From NCBI GenBank assembly GCA_964540135.1, contig CAZILK010000007.1, positions 1-54,990 on the forward strand: a stretch of 54,990 nucleotides of DNA, read 5' to 3'. The position numbers were made by a program, and so were the translations under genes. Of the stretch, positions 1-10,025 are shown piece by piece. The stretch comes from CAZCAQ01 sp964540135. GTDB lineage: Bacteria; Patescibacteriota; WWE3; UBA101185; UBA10185. Position 1 is the stretch's first letter; each line of letters opens with the position of its first letter. The notes beneath the pieces were generated by a model, which searched no databases, was not told where the DNA came from, and saw only the letters and a program-made list of their open reading frames with translations.

Positions 1-26
1 ATCTTTTTCTTGCTATTTTTACCCAT
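1..26 (-). CDS. 5' end of a gene running off the left edge
   Basis: Directly after the stop of the large surface protein, an ATG (complement of 24-26) opens a lysine-rich reading frame (M-G-K-N-S-K-K-K) that leaves the window after eight codons. Tight stop-to-start packing is common here, so this may be the next gene of the same transcript. Nothing can be said about its product. Confidence 0.3.
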
Positions 27-3000
27 TTATTTTAACGCAAAGCCGAACGCCTCTCTTAAATTAGAAACTACAAGATCAAGCGCATTGTCAGATGCTTTAG
101 GAGTAATAGTTACAATATCAATTGACTGCGTAACATTACCGGCCTTGTCTTTTGAGACTGCTCTTAAATGATAGACTTTTGAAGGTGTTAGTCCGGGAAT
201 AACAACTAGGTGATTGAAGGTATAATTAGCATCTTCTTGTGTCTTTTGAGAATACACTGTTCCGGTTCCTTCGCCAAACTCCACTTGTCCTGTTGCTGCC
301 TCATCAGATGTCCAGCTCACAATTAATTGAGATGTTTGTGTTTGTGTATTTTTATTTACCGAACTTCCTTCAACTTTTAAATCACTCATAGATGGGGGCC
401 TTGTATCGGTTGCTGTTGTAAAAGTTTGAACTTCACTTTGTGCTTCATTGCCTGCAACATCACGACCACTTACCCTTAAGTCATATCTGGTATTAGGAAC
501 AAGACCTCTAATTATCATTCTGTGCTCACCTCTGATTAGCGCAACATTGACTTCATCCCGAGCAGCGGATGGATTTCCTGACGGGAAGTAAGTAACAATA
601 CTTGATACCTCTGTGTTTGTTGACCAACTTACAACTGCTGTTGGTTGAGCCGTATTTTTCGCTTGTTGAAGTCTCACGTTTGATATTTGCGGTCTGGGTA
701 ACGTTTGAAAACTTAAAGTTGTACCTTCATACTCAGCATTTTCACTATCAAAACCATTAATTCTGTAATAGTACCTAATGCCATCCTCAAGGTCTGTCAA
801 ACTAACACTGTATTTAGATTCACTAGTTGAGGTACTAAGTTCTGTTATCGAACCAAAGGCAGTTGTCTTACCATAATATATTTTAATCTTTGAGGCATTT
901 TGTACCGTTAAGTCAACTACCGCACTATTAATACCGATGTTTGAAATCTTTGGATCTGATATAAAAGGCGCTGATTCAGTTGTAAAGGTTTTTTCTGACG
1001 AAACACCTGTATTTCCATCTTCATCTGTCCATTTAACTTTGTAGTAGTATTTTGTTCCATGATCGAGGTTTGTTAATCCAACCTCATGAGAAGTCACTTG
1101 ATCTGATTTTGACGGTTCCTCTTCAAAGTAATCGCCACTGCTTTTGCCATACTGCACCTTTGAGTCAGAGACTCTTGATGTAGACCATTTGATTGTCGCT
1201 TTTTTAGTTGTTATGTCACTAACAAGTGGACCAGAAGATAGCGAAGGGGCTTCGTCAAAAGCTCCTTTTGGCAGGATACTGACACTTGTTGTGTATGTTG
1301 GATCATCCTCAGACTCATCGGATGTATCATAAGCACCTATTCTGTAATAATATGTGGTCGACTCATCAACAGTGTCAGTATACGAGAGACCGGTTGTTGT
1401 CGATACAAGAGTCCAACTACTATTATCTTCGCTTCTTTGAATAATATATGTTAATGAGCCAGCACCTTTGTAGTCAGGTTCACTCCAAGCAAGCGAGGCT
1501 CGCCAAATGCTTTCACTTTTTATAGATGTATCTGAAGCTGAAACATCTTGCGGTGCATCTGGGTTTGTTGAATTAAGTGTAAATGTACCACTTATATAAT
1601 TAGATGGTGAATAGTTATCAGCAGTATCAACTGCCACAACATATACTGTGTTACTTCCTCTTACAGCGCCTATTAAGTTACTTGTAGCAACGCTTGTTGT
1701 TGTTTTAGGAATATAAATTGTACTGTTTCCCTCAAGAGTTGCTAGAGTGGCTGGTGGGGTTCTATTAATCATATAATAGTAAGTTGCAACACTACCTTCT
1801 GTTGCCAAAGCTGTCGGCCAAGAGAGTGCGAAACTATTTTCTGTATTTGAGGAGGGAGTTATTGTTACAACACCGCCACCTGTGAATGTTGGGGCTGCGC
1901 CACCGTAGCTTATACCACCAGTGACTGGATCACTAAAGTTGCCTGCACCATCTACTGCCCTAAAGTAAATGGTATTTGTCCCAACCTCGATGTCATCTCC
2001 ATCATCGCCTTCTGTTAAAAAAATTTCGCTAGTAGATAAATCGTTTTCTATATAGGTTATACCAAGTGCTGCATTAGTGTCAGGTCCTCGCCAATTACTT
2101 GTTCCGTTGATGGAATACTGCCAACCGATAATACCTGACTGGGCATCCTCAGCATCGCTGCTACCTGTTATAGGCCAGGTAAAAAACATATCGTTCACAC
2201 TTCCAAAATTACTAGATGGTGTTGAGATATAAGCCACATTTGTAGGCGCTGTATTATCGAATTTAAAATTTGTGAGATCTTGATAATCACCTGAAGCACC
2301 AGTATAGACATTACCAGCTAGATCAACTGCTTTTATAGAAAAGAAATATTTTTTGTTTGTTGTTAGTGTCAAACCTGAAACTGATCCTAAATTAAAGCTT
2401 GTACCAGAAACTATAAACGGGCACGCGGCACTTGAAACTCCATCGTCAAGACCCGTTAACAATCCTGAGGAAGTTTCGGGATTAAGAGATGTGGAACTTC
2501 CAGCAATTGTAGTTTCTTCTAATGAAACGCAGTATCCAAGAAGTCCAATACCGCCACCATTATCAGCACCTGCAGTCCAAGTAAGTGTTGGCTCTGCCTT
2601 TAACCAGGAACCGGCACTTGCTCCGGTAATTAGTATATTGGTTGCATTAGTAACTGGATCAACCTGATCAGACGCAGCAAATGCAATCGACACGCTTTCA
2701 ACTACAGGTGTGCTACCGGAAGCAGGAGAGAGTGTAACTTGATATTGAATATATCTATCTTGATCATCGATACAATCATTTGATGACAGATCCACACCTG
2801 ATGCTACTGCAGTACACGAACTCCAGTCCCCTGCATCAGATAGGTTACTTACGCTACCGCTTCTTGCCTTGACCGTTACAGTGCCTGTTCCAGAACTTAC
2901 ATAAGTTAATGTACCCCAATCACTTGCAAACTCAGTATCAAATATGTTTGAAGTGAGCACTCCAGTTGCCGCATATTTAGTTAATGAAAAATCATCCAGA

Positions 3001-4325
3001 TAAACTGTCTTACCGCTCAAAACTTTTACCCCAAAATCTCTTGAGGTAACAGCGCCTTGCGCAGTTCCAGATAGCTTATACCAACCTCCACCAACGGAAG
3101 TATAAGCTGTTGTTACCGCGCTACCATTTGCAACTAGTACCGCATCAGTTCCTGAAACAGCACTACCATCAGTATACGCATATACTTCGAGAGTATAGTC
3201 ATCAGTATCTCCAAGTGTGAGAGGTTGCCAAATAGCCGTGTCCTGCGAGGATGCAACAACCTTAAGAGATCCTGTCCCGCTGTATTTAATTCCTGTATCT
3301 CTTGTAATAGTGTGGTAAGAACTAGCAAGACCCCATCTGTTTTGGATATATGCTTCGATACCTTTTCGATCCGTATCAGAAACTGCTGCACTATAGAAGA
3401 TAAGTTCTGCAATATCCGTTTGAAGCCAATAGTTGGATGGTGTCAACGAACCAAGAACCAATGAATTAGGCGATGTCCCAAACGCACTACTAGCCCCTGC
3501 TGTATTTTTTAAAGTGCCGTCTTCCCAGGCCTTTTGATTAGCAGAAGGGCCGTTGTATATTTGGGTAAGAAGCTTAGTGTATGGTACGGAAAATGCCCAT
3601 GTAATATCTCCAGCGCCAGCACCAGAAACCCTAGAATACATAGTTGATCCGCACCAAGGTAGGATACTAGCTCCAGAATTTACAGCTCGATTCACCCCAA
3701 GTTCGTACGAGCCACCACACTGAGAACCATTTATCTTCTGCATTAAAAAAGCACTGGATTGATTTGTAAACCCAGAGATCGAGGTATTCTCAAGATAATC
3801 GTTAGCACCATCAAAGCGCACAACTGGCTTGCCGTTTATAATATTTGTTTTATATAAAGGCCTATATGTAGCATTACTTTGTGACGCATCAAAATTACTA
3901 CTACTTAAATCGTCCCAATTAGAAACTGCATCGCCGTCGGATAGTCCTGTTATAGAATCAGCTTTAAACCACATCTTAAGATTAGCTATATTTTTTGGGT
4001 TAGAACCTGCCTCCCACCCAGTAGTATCAGTCTCAAAATCTGTATTGCTAAATTGCTCTGTACCGAGGCTTAGAGAAAACTCTCCAGCAGTTGAAACGTC
4101 AATGCTCGTTGCTGAAACGAATTGATTTGCTGTAGAGCTACCAACACCGCCGCTCCAATCGGTCTGTGTCCAGGGAGAACTTGCTGCTTGAACAACTAAC
4201 TTATGTAAACCAAAAATAACGAGTGAGCTAAAAATAACTATGAGACAGGAAAGTAGTTTCACATTAAGTGAAACACCTAAATCCCGCTTATGCGGGGCTA
4301 TAGTTTGTATGGCAGGTCTATGCAT
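27..4325 (-). CDS. Large LamG/fibronectin type III surface protein
   Basis: About 1430 residues. It has a basic N-terminus, then one hydrophobic segment (VKLLSCLIVIFSSLVIFG) acting as signal peptide or anchor. Next comes a LamG/concanavalin-like domain (roughly residues 115-340, with the typical LKMWFKAD and GKPVVRFDGANDYLE strings), a beta-rich region with Ig-like 'D-T-A-P-T' linkers, and several fibronectin type III repeats towards the C-terminus (recurring SKVQYG and GTKYYYKVK patterns). No sortase motif or C-terminal membrane anchor is seen. Probable role: cell-surface adhesion or glycan binding, inferred from architecture. The chosen ATG at 4325 has a -10-like CTTAAT exactly 6 nt upstream; a TTG at 4364 would add 13 residues. 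It is divergent from the ABC transporter at 4458. Confidence 0.85.
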   Translation of the reverse strand: MHRPAIQTIAPHKRDLGVSLNVKLLSCLIVIFSSLVIFGLHKLVVQAASSPWTQTDWSGGVGSSTANQFVSATSIDVSTAGEFSLSLGTEQFSNTDFETDTTGWEAGSNPKNIANLKMWFKADSITGLSDGDAVSNWDDLSSSNFDASQSNATYRPLYKTNIINGKPVVRFDGANDYLENTSISGFTNQSSAFLMQKINGSQCGGSYELGVNRAVNSGASILPWCGSTMYSRVSGAGAGDITWAFSVPYTKLLTQIYNGPSANQKAWEDGTLKNTAGASSAFGTSPNSLVLGSLTPSNYWLQTDIAELIFYSAAVSDTDRKGIEAYIQNRWGLASSYHTITRDTGIKYSGTGSLKVVASSQDTAIWQPLTLGDTDDYTLEVYAYTDGSAVSGTDAVLVANGSAVTTAYTSVGGGWYKLSGTAQGAVTSRDFGVKVLSGKTVYLDDFSLTKYAATGVLTSNIFDTEFASDWGTLTYVSSGTGTVTVKARSGSVSNLSDAGDWSSCTAVASGVDLSSNDCIDDQDRYIQYQVTLSPASGSTPVVESVSIAFAASDQVDPVTNATNILITGASAGSWLKAEPTLTWTAGADNGGGIGLLGYCVSLEETTIAGSSTSLNPETSSGLLTGLDDGVSSAACPFIVSGTSFNLGSVSGLTLTTNKKYFFSIKAVDLAGNVYTGASGDYQDLTNFKFDNTAPTNVAYISTPSSNFGSVNDMFFTWPITGSSDAEDAQSGIIGWQYSINGTSNWRGPDTNAALGITYIENDLSTSEIFLTEGDDGDDIEVGTNTIYFRAVDGAGNFSDPVTGGISYGGAAPTFTGGGVVTITPSSNTENSFALSWPTALATEGSVATYYYMINRTPPATLATLEGNSTIYIPKTTTSVATSNLIGAVRGSNTVYVVAVDTADNYSPSNYISGTFTLNSTNPDAPQDVSASDTSIKSESIWRASLAWSEPDYKGAGSLTYIIQRSEDNSSWTLVSTTTGLSYTDTVDESTTYYYRIGAYDTSDESEDDPTYTTSVSILPKGAFDEAPSLSSGPLVSDITTKKATIKWSTSRVSDSKVQYGKSSGDYFEEEPSKSDQVTSHEVGLTNLDHGTKYYYKVKWTDEDGNTGVSSEKTFTTESAPFISDPKISNIGINSAVVDLTVQNASKIKIYYGKTTAFGSITELSTSTSESKYSVSLTDLEDGIRYYYRINGFDSENAEYEGTTLSFQTLPRPQISNVRLQQAKNTAQPTAVVSWSTNTEVSSIVTYFPSGNPSAARDEVNVALIRGEHRMIIRGLVPNTRYDLRVSGRDVAGNEAQSEVQTFTTATDTRPPSMSDLKVEGSSVNKNTQTQTSQLIVSWTSDEAATGQVEFGEGTGTVYSQKTQEDANYTFNHLVVIPGLTPSKVYHLRAVSKDKAGNVTQSIDIVTITPKASDNALDLVVSNLREAFGFALK

Positions 4326-4457
4326 TATCTTATTAAGTGTAGTCGAGTAAGGCTGTTTCTTCAACAGTATTAAGGTTACTAAACAGGGCAGCCATTGACT
4401 TAATAGTGCTAAAACAAATAGAATTAAGCTGACCTAAAAAACAGTAGGAGTCTCTCT

Positions 4458-5219
4458 ATGCCCAACCAAAATGCTAAACCTCTGATTGAGGTAAAAAATA
4501 TCTTTAAAACCTTTAAGGTAGGGGTTCAAGATATTCAAGTTTTAAAAGATGTAACGGTAACTATTAATGCAGGCGATTTCGTCTTGATTTTAGGACCTTC
4601 TGGATGTGGGAAATCAACTCTACTCCATGTGCTTCTAGGACTTGAGCCTCCGACAACAGGGAGCGTAAGTTTTCTTGGGGAAAATATTTACCTTAACACT
4701 GTTGAAGACGATAGATCAGATTTTAGAAAAAAACACATTGGGATGGTGTATCAACAACCTAACTGGGTAAAGTCTCTTAGTGTACGTGAAAACGTAGCCT
4801 TCCCATTAATACTTCTTGGTCTTGATAAACCAAGAGCAATAGCCAAGGCACGTGAAACTCTAAAACAACTCGAGATGGAGGAATGGGCAGGATACATCCC
4901 AACAGAACTTTCGGGCGGACAACAACAAAGAGTCGCTCTTGCCAGAGCTCTTGTAAATAATCCAGACATTATAATTGCCGATGAACCTACAGGAAACCTT
5001 GATTACGATACTGGTCAAAATATTATGAAACTCCTCAAAGACTTAAACGAAACAACTAGTAAAACAGTTATAATGGTTACACACGACCTAGAGTATTTAA
5101 AATACGCAAGAACAGTAATTAAAATGCTAGACGGTAAAGTTGTTGGTGTTTATGACGAGTCTCAAAAAGAGGAGGTCTACAAAGATATTAAATACAAAAA
5201 AACACCTGAAGAGGCTTAG
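4458..5219 (+). CDS. ABC transporter ATP-binding protein (LolD/MacB type)
   Basis: 253-residue nucleotide-binding subunit that drives the MacB/FtsX-type permease encoded 8 nt downstream. All motifs are intact: Walker A GPSGCGKST (46-54), Q-loop YQQPN (98-102), signature LSGGQQQ (151-157), Walker B IIIADEP (171-177), D-loop GNLD and switch His in VTHD (about 205). A Shine-Dalgarno AGGAG lies 7 nt before the ATG, so this gene uses a leadered start. LolD/MacB/YknY-type ATPases power lipoprotein release, peptide or antibiotic efflux. In a probably single-membrane cell the classical Lol role is unlikely; substrate unknown. Confidence 0.93.
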   Translation: MPNQNAKPLIEVKNIFKTFKVGVQDIQVLKDVTVTINAGDFVLILGPSGCGKSTLLHVLLGLEPPTTGSVSFLGENIYLNTVEDDRSDFRKKHIGMVYQQPNWVKSLSVRENVAFPLILLGLDKPRAIAKARETLKQLEMEEWAGYIPTELSGGQQQRVALARALVNNPDIIIADEPTGNLDYDTGQNIMKLLKDLNETTSKTVIMVTHDLEYLKYARTVIKMLDGKVVGVYDESQKEEVYKDIKYKKTPEEA

Positions 5220-5227
5220 TAAGTAAC

Positions 5228-7294
5228 ATGAAAATACTGAATACATTTAAAACAGCAATAAGATTTATAATCAAAGTAAACGATTTTCTTATTCTTTTAA
5301 CTGCTTACCTACTCATGCACGGTATCGTGAAGCTTACAGGATTCAAATTCTTCCCAAGTTTTCTCACAAATATTATTTTACCACCAGCCGATAAAATTTA
5401 TTCCTTTATTGTTGGTTTAAATCAAAAAAATGAAACTACAATTAATCGTGTTGGATTAATCGAGTTATCAATTAAAAATATGCGCTTTAAAGCAACACGA
5501 ACACTCATCACAATTGGCGGTATGGCTATTGGTATCTCTGCAATTGTTTTTCTTGTGTCTCTTGGCTATGGTGTTGAGAAACTGGTAACATCACGGGTTG
5601 CAAGGCTTGATGAACTTAAACAAACCGACATACAACCACAACCGGGAAGCAATATGAAGCTAAATGATAAAGTTTTGGCTAATTTCAAAGACATCAAAGA
5701 TGTAAACAAAGTCCTGCCACTTATTGCACTTGTTGGTAAGGTCAACTATAAAAACTCTATTTCTGATATGGCAGTATACGGGGTTACCTCTGAATACCTA
5801 AAGCAATCTGCCATCAAACCAGTTAGCGGAAAGATCTTCGCAAGTGACTCTCTATCTGTTAAAAGTAGTTACAGTTCTGACCCTGAAGACACAAATAACC
5901 TTCAAGATCCAAAGGGGCAAGTTGCAGGTACCACAAGTGTGAGATACAACAAATACCTGGGACTCATTGCAAATATTGAATTCGAACTTAATCCTGAAGC
6001 ATGGCTTACTGTTAGAGAAAAGCCATCAACAAACTCAAAAATTCTTGGATACACAAAACGGGCAGAAGGAGTTTCAACAGGTCGTGAGGTTTGGGGACTT
6101 GCATACAAAGGGTCTGAGAACGGCAATGTTGATAAAGATCAGGAAGGTAATGACCTTGGCAAATGGATAAACTCAAAATTCTTTATTTGGGAAAACAAAG
6201 AAGGTAAATACGAGAAACTACTCAATACTGACAATATACAGGTTCAACAAGAAGGCTATATCGCCGAAGTTGAAGTAAAAGTTACAGCCGTTGAACTACA
6301 AAATGCTGGGGATGTACTTGGAGCAAATACAAGTGTTGAGGAAAACAGTGACTCTAATTCTCCAAAAGTTCTAGCAGTTACTATCACACCTCAATCAACA
6401 ACAAGTAATATTGTTGAGGTTGACGATAAGTGGGTAATACTACAAGACGAAGAGGACCAAACAAAGAAAAAAGAAAATGTAAAAACTGTAAAGCTTGCTA
6501 ACAACGCGGTGAAGGAGGCAGTTGTAAACAGAGCAATGTTAAAAATACTTGGTCTATCTGAATCTGATGCTCTTGGTAAAGAATTTGAAACATCGTTTAT
6601 TGTAACTAGCACTCTTCTTGAAAATGCAGATTTAAGTCTTAAATCTGAACCAGCTAAATATAAGATAATAGGTGTAGTGCCCCAAGACACAACTCCTTTT
6701 TTTTACGTACCTTTCATTGACCTGCGCCAACTAGGCATCACTAATTACTCGGAAGTAAAACTTGTGTCCGCAAATAAAGAATCACTAAAGTCTATAAGGC
6801 AGAGTGTTGAAGCAAGTGGCTTTGGGACAACCTCGGTTGTAGACACAGTTGAGCAAATAGGACTTCTTTTTAACTCAGTCAGAAAGGTACTTGCACTTGT
6901 TGGTGCAGTTGCACTTGGTGTTGCTGCTCTTGGAATGTTTAATACCTTAACAGTATCTCTCATGGAACGTACAAGAGAAATTGGTCTTATGAAAGCAATG
7001 GGAATGAAGTCGCATGAGGTACAGGAACTGTTTTTAACAGAGTCGATGATTATGGGAGTTTTTGGCGGTTTTCTCGGACTATTTATTGGCTGGCTTGCCG
7101 GTAAGGGCTTTAGCTTAATTCTGTCCTCAGTTTCTGTTTTCAACGGACTGGGAGTCGTAGATGTTAGTTATATTCCACCAGTCTTCATTCTATTAATAAT
7201 GATTCTGTCAGTTACTGTTGGTGTTCTAACAGGAATATACCCTGCCAGACGAGCTACAAGAATATCAGCATTAAACGCACTGCGTTATGAATAA
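5228..7294 (+). CDS. MacB/FtsX-family ABC permease with SH3-like insert
   Basis: 688 residues, partner of the ATPase just upstream. A hydrophobic N-terminal region (about 18-60) precedes the family's first transmembrane helix (about 92-115, RTLITIGGMAIGISAIVFLV). A large extracytoplasmic MacB-PCD-like domain follows, then three C-terminal FtsX helices (about 550-685) with the characteristic MERTREIGLMKAMGMK loop and the YPARRATR terminus. Odd feature: residues about 255-350 interrupt the outer domain with a segment like a bacterial SH3 domain (LTVREKPSTNSKILGY, then GKWI and GYI). MacB permeases are mechanotransmitters rather than channels, so the insert may tether the system to the wall; that is inference. 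It ends 2 nt before a convergent gene. Confidence 0.9.
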   Translation: MKILNTFKTAIRFIIKVNDFLILLTAYLLMHGIVKLTGFKFFPSFLTNIILPPADKIYSFIVGLNQKNETTINRVGLIELSIKNMRFKATRTLITIGGMAIGISAIVFLVSLGYGVEKLVTSRVARLDELKQTDIQPQPGSNMKLNDKVLANFKDIKDVNKVLPLIALVGKVNYKNSISDMAVYGVTSEYLKQSAIKPVSGKIFASDSLSVKSSYSSDPEDTNNLQDPKGQVAGTTSVRYNKYLGLIANIEFELNPEAWLTVREKPSTNSKILGYTKRAEGVSTGREVWGLAYKGSENGNVDKDQEGNDLGKWINSKFFIWENKEGKYEKLLNTDNIQVQQEGYIAEVEVKVTAVELQNAGDVLGANTSVEENSDSNSPKVLAVTITPQSTTSNIVEVDDKWVILQDEEDQTKKKENVKTVKLANNAVKEAVVNRAMLKILGLSESDALGKEFETSFIVTSTLLENADLSLKSEPAKYKIIGVVPQDTTPFFYVPFIDLRQLGITNYSEVKLVSANKESLKSIRQSVEASGFGTTSVVDTVEQIGLLFNSVRKVLALVGAVALGVAALGMFNTLTVSLMERTREIGLMKAMGMKSHEVQELFLTESMIMGVFGGFLGLFIGWLAGKGFSLILSSVSVFNGLGVVDVSYIPPVFILLIMILSVTVGVLTGIYPARRATRISALNALRYE

Positions 7295-7296
7295 GA

Positions 7297-8844
7297 TTAG
7301 TTGGAGTCAAGTAACATGTCTTCTGATTTACCAAAAACAAGAGAGTAAGTAAAAGCACCGATTAACACAAAAACGAGAGTTGCGTAAACTACCGGATTTA
7401 AGAACTTGATAAAAACAAGGTTGTATACAAATGAGCTTGTACCGGTTGAAAATAGATAATTCCAATTGCGAACAAAGTTATCTTCAAGTCCAGTAAACGG
7501 AGCTTCAACCGATGGCGGGACAGCATTGGTAGTTAATGCTCCTAGAAGTGCAATAAAAGCGCTATGTAACAGGACAGCAAAGAATATTATCTTAAACTTT
7601 TTCCCATACATTTTGGCAAACTGGTAAAAAGCTATTCCACAAAAAACAGCTAACACAGTTAAAGTTATACTCAAATATCTAGGACCAAATGCCCAACCTC
7701 CCCAAGGATCGTCATAAGTTCCGTAAACTAAAATGTTAACTATTACACAAGATAAAAGAACAACAGCAACTGCCTTTCTTTTTTTATAAAAAAGCATAAA
7801 ACCCGGAATTACGAGGAGAAAAACTGGATAAAAATAAAATAAACCTCGATCACTACTAACAAGGAGAATATTAGCCCCAGTTAAAGCTCCAGATAAATCA
7901 AATCTAGCTGCATAACTCCTTGTTTCAAAAAGTTCATTAGACAGAGTGGTATTTTCAATCTCTCTTCCAGATGTCTCTAGAAACTTTAAAGAATACGAAT
8001 TTGAAAAAGCAACGACCTTACCATAAATTTGTTTATTGTATATTACAAAGATTGAAAAGAAAAAAAGAATACCAAACAAAAGAGCTATAAAACCTTTTGA
8101 AAACTTTAAGTCTAAAAGATAATTGTCTGCACTGTCTTTCTGAAGTACTACTAGTTTTTTAATAACACTGTAGATAACAACGGGAAACATAATAGCTAGA
8201 TTTGGATAATCAATAAAAAACTGAGCGCCAAATAAAAGTCCTATACCAAGATATGCTTTATAGTTACTGCTTTGGTTATCACTATCATCTATTATTAGTA
8301 GAAGAAGCACTGAAATTGTGAAGGTAAGAGATGACAAAGGATGTGCTGATAAAGATACACTGTATGCAAAAATACTTGATGCAAAGCAATATATAAATCC
8401 CGCGATTAGAGAAACCTGTTTTGATAATTTTAAATACAAACAGGTCTTATAAATAATGTAAAAAGTCAGCAGTGCAAAAGTGGTTGAACTAAAAGTGGTA
8501 GTAATTTGAGCAAGATTAAACAGCGATCCAAAAAGATAAAACGGTACTGCAAGAAGTGCTGTTCCAACAGGAAAAGTTGAATAAAAGTGCCCGTTATACC
8601 ATGCTATGTCTGGCTTTAAGAATTTGTAGTACTCATCAACATTTAGGTTACCTGTTTTTGCAAGAGATACAACCTGCGCATATCTCCCTCTCTCCATCGA
8701 AGTTTCAAACGGCGGCTTATTAGCAAGGCTTTGGGAGATTTCCATATTACCAACAAATCCTTTAACAGTGAGTATGTATAGCAAAACGGCAAAAATTAAA
8801 GCGGTAACTAATCCTATGTTAATGCTTCTTAACTTCTTAAACAT
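7297..8844 (-). CDS. Multi-pass membrane protein, GT-C glycosyltransferase-like
   Basis: 515 residues with about ten to twelve hydrophobic segments. The first extracytoplasmic loop carries acidic residues and a 'PDIAWYNGHFYSTFPVGTALLAVP' type sequence, and there is a late GGWAFGPRYLS motif. Both are common in uncharacterised GT-C-type, lipid-linked sugar transferases of the ArnT/PMT superfamily. Likely role: transferring a sugar from a polyprenyl carrier to lipid, protein or polymer on the outer face. Last gene of a three-gene minus-strand operon; its ATG abuts the stop of the VTT-like gene with no gap. Acceptor and donor cannot be read from sequence. Confidence 0.75.
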   Translation of the reverse strand: MFKKLRSINIGLVTALIFAVLLYILTVKGFVGNMEISQSLANKPPFETSMERGRYAQVVSLAKTGNLNVDEYYKFLKPDIAWYNGHFYSTFPVGTALLAVPFYLFGSLFNLAQITTTFSSTTFALLTFYIIYKTCLYLKLSKQVSLIAGFIYCFASSIFAYSVSLSAHPLSSLTFTISVLLLLIIDDSDNQSSNYKAYLGIGLLFGAQFFIDYPNLAIMFPVVIYSVIKKLVVLQKDSADNYLLDLKFSKGFIALLFGILFFFSIFVIYNKQIYGKVVAFSNSYSLKFLETSGREIENTTLSNELFETRSYAARFDLSGALTGANILLVSSDRGLFYFYPVFLLVIPGFMLFYKKRKAVAVVLLSCVIVNILVYGTYDDPWGGWAFGPRYLSITLTVLAVFCGIAFYQFAKMYGKKFKIIFFAVLLHSAFIALLGALTTNAVPPSVEAPFTGLEDNFVRNWNYLFSTGTSSFVYNLVFIKFLNPVVYATLVFVLIGAFTYSLVFGKSEDMLLDSN

Positions 8845-9471
8845 CTATGTGATAGCCTTTATGATTAACCCTGCTTCGTAGGCAACTGATAGCAAAAAAA
8901 GAATTCCTAGTACATTTAATACATAGGATAGGACTATAAATCTTCTAGAGGACATTGATGAAATACCAATTAAGCTTACACCAATTTCATCAGGTAAAGG
9001 AGAGATGATGATCAACGCACCGATAACGGGAAATGTCCATCTGAAATACTTAGTCCTTAGTACTTTTTTAAAATACGCTAAATGAAAATACCCGGTTAAG
9101 AAATCATCCAGTTCACCAGCAATTTTGCTTTTCACAAATTTAAAAACTACTAAATCACCGAGTACCGAACCAAGTGCTGCTAAAAAAGCGATCTCAAAAA
9201 AGTTCAAATGCTGGGCCAAGTTGTACATAATTACAAGTCCGATACCTACAGTAAATGTAGACACTGTAAAAAAACCTGCAATTATTGCCCCAACGTAACC
9301 AAGACCACCAAGGTTCACAAAAATATCTGAAAACTTCTCTCCAAGACCAGACACTGCGAAAAGAAGAGATAGTGCAGCACCTAAGAACATGAGAAAAAGA
9401 TTTAGATAATGAGGATGTGATCTGAGATGGTATTTGGTCTTAACTTTTTTATCTTTTTTAATGTTAGGCAT
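8845..9471 (-). CDS. VTT/DedA-like membrane protein
   Basis: 208 residues with about five hydrophobic segments after a basic, histidine-containing N-terminus. The internal ALGSVLGDLVVF string and the later SPLPDEIGVSLIGISSMSSRRF string resemble the VTT (DedA/SNARE-associated) fold, where a re-entrant GxxxGD and a proline-acidic pair recur. DedA proteins are linked to flipping of polyprenyl- or phosphatidyl-lipids, which would fit the adjoining GT-C-like enzyme. It sits 2 nt after the peroxiredoxin stop and directly before the GT-C-like start, so the three are co-transcribed. Family assignment is by motif only. Confidence 0.65.
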   Translation of the reverse strand: MPNIKKDKKVKTKYHLRSHPHYLNLFLMFLGAALSLLFAVSGLGEKFSDIFVNLGGLGYVGAIIAGFFTVSTFTVGIGLVIMYNLAQHLNFFEIAFLAALGSVLGDLVVFKFVKSKIAGELDDFLTGYFHLAYFKKVLRTKYFRWTFPVIGALIIISPLPDEIGVSLIGISSMSSRRFIVLSYVLNVLGILFLLSVAYEAGLIIKAIT

Positions 9472-9473
9472 GA

Positions 9474-9944
9474 TTACTTCAATATATCCGTAAGTACTTC
9501 TTTAGCATGATCTTTAGGGCTAACCTTTTCATATACTTTTACAACAATGCCTTGTTTGTTAATTAAAAATGAGGTTCTATTAATTCCCATATATGTTTTT
9601 CCCATAAAGTTCTTTTCTCCCCAAACACCGTACAGGTTAACGACTTCTTTGTTTACATCCGAAAGAAGTAAAAACGGAAGATGGTATTTTTCTTTAAACT
9701 TTTTATGGCTAGCTGTGCTGTCGGTACTAACACCTAAAATAGTAACTCCTGCAGAAATATAGTCTTCGTATGCATCTCTAAGAGTGCAGGCTTCTGTTGT
9801 ACATCCTGGAGTATCGTCTTTAGGGTAAAAATATAATAAAACCCAACTACCTAGAAAATCAGATAGCCTAACTGGAACATTATCCTGGTCAGGAAGAACG
9901 AAATCCAAAGCCTTTGCATTTAACATATACTTCATTTTACCCAT
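9474..9944 (-). CDS. bcp: Thioredoxin-dependent peroxiredoxin (Bcp/PrxQ)
   Basis: 156 residues, full length for the family. It reduces hydrogen peroxide and organic peroxides using thioredoxin. The active-site segment FYPKDDTPGCTTEACTLRD contains peroxidatic Cys48 and a second Cys53 placed as the resolving cysteine of the BCP subfamily. Further hallmarks are the thioredoxin-fold GVSTDS and the C-terminal NRTSFLI strand. Three methionines (residues 1, 4 and 7) could be the start; the longest is given, and none has a clear ribosome binding site. First gene of the operon with the VTT-like and GT-C-like proteins. Confidence 0.93.
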   Translation of the reverse strand: MGKMKYMLNAKALDFVLPDQDNVPVRLSDFLGSWVLLYFYPKDDTPGCTTEACTLRDAYEDYISAGVTILGVSTDSTASHKKFKEKYHLPFLLLSDVNKEVVNLYGVWGEKNFMGKTYMGINRTSFLINKQGIVVKVYEKVSPKDHAKEVLTDILK

Positions 9945-10025
9945 AAACAGCGGTATTTCCTATACAAATCTTTGGGCTTTAGTACTCCCTAAACAAGCAT
10001 CAAATATGTTAAAATCCCCTCATCT

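Noticed and set aside
2353..2667. Open frame on the plus strand within the large surface protein
   Set aside because: Antisense shadow of a Ser/Thr-rich repeat protein; no promoter, ribosome binding site or recognisable product.
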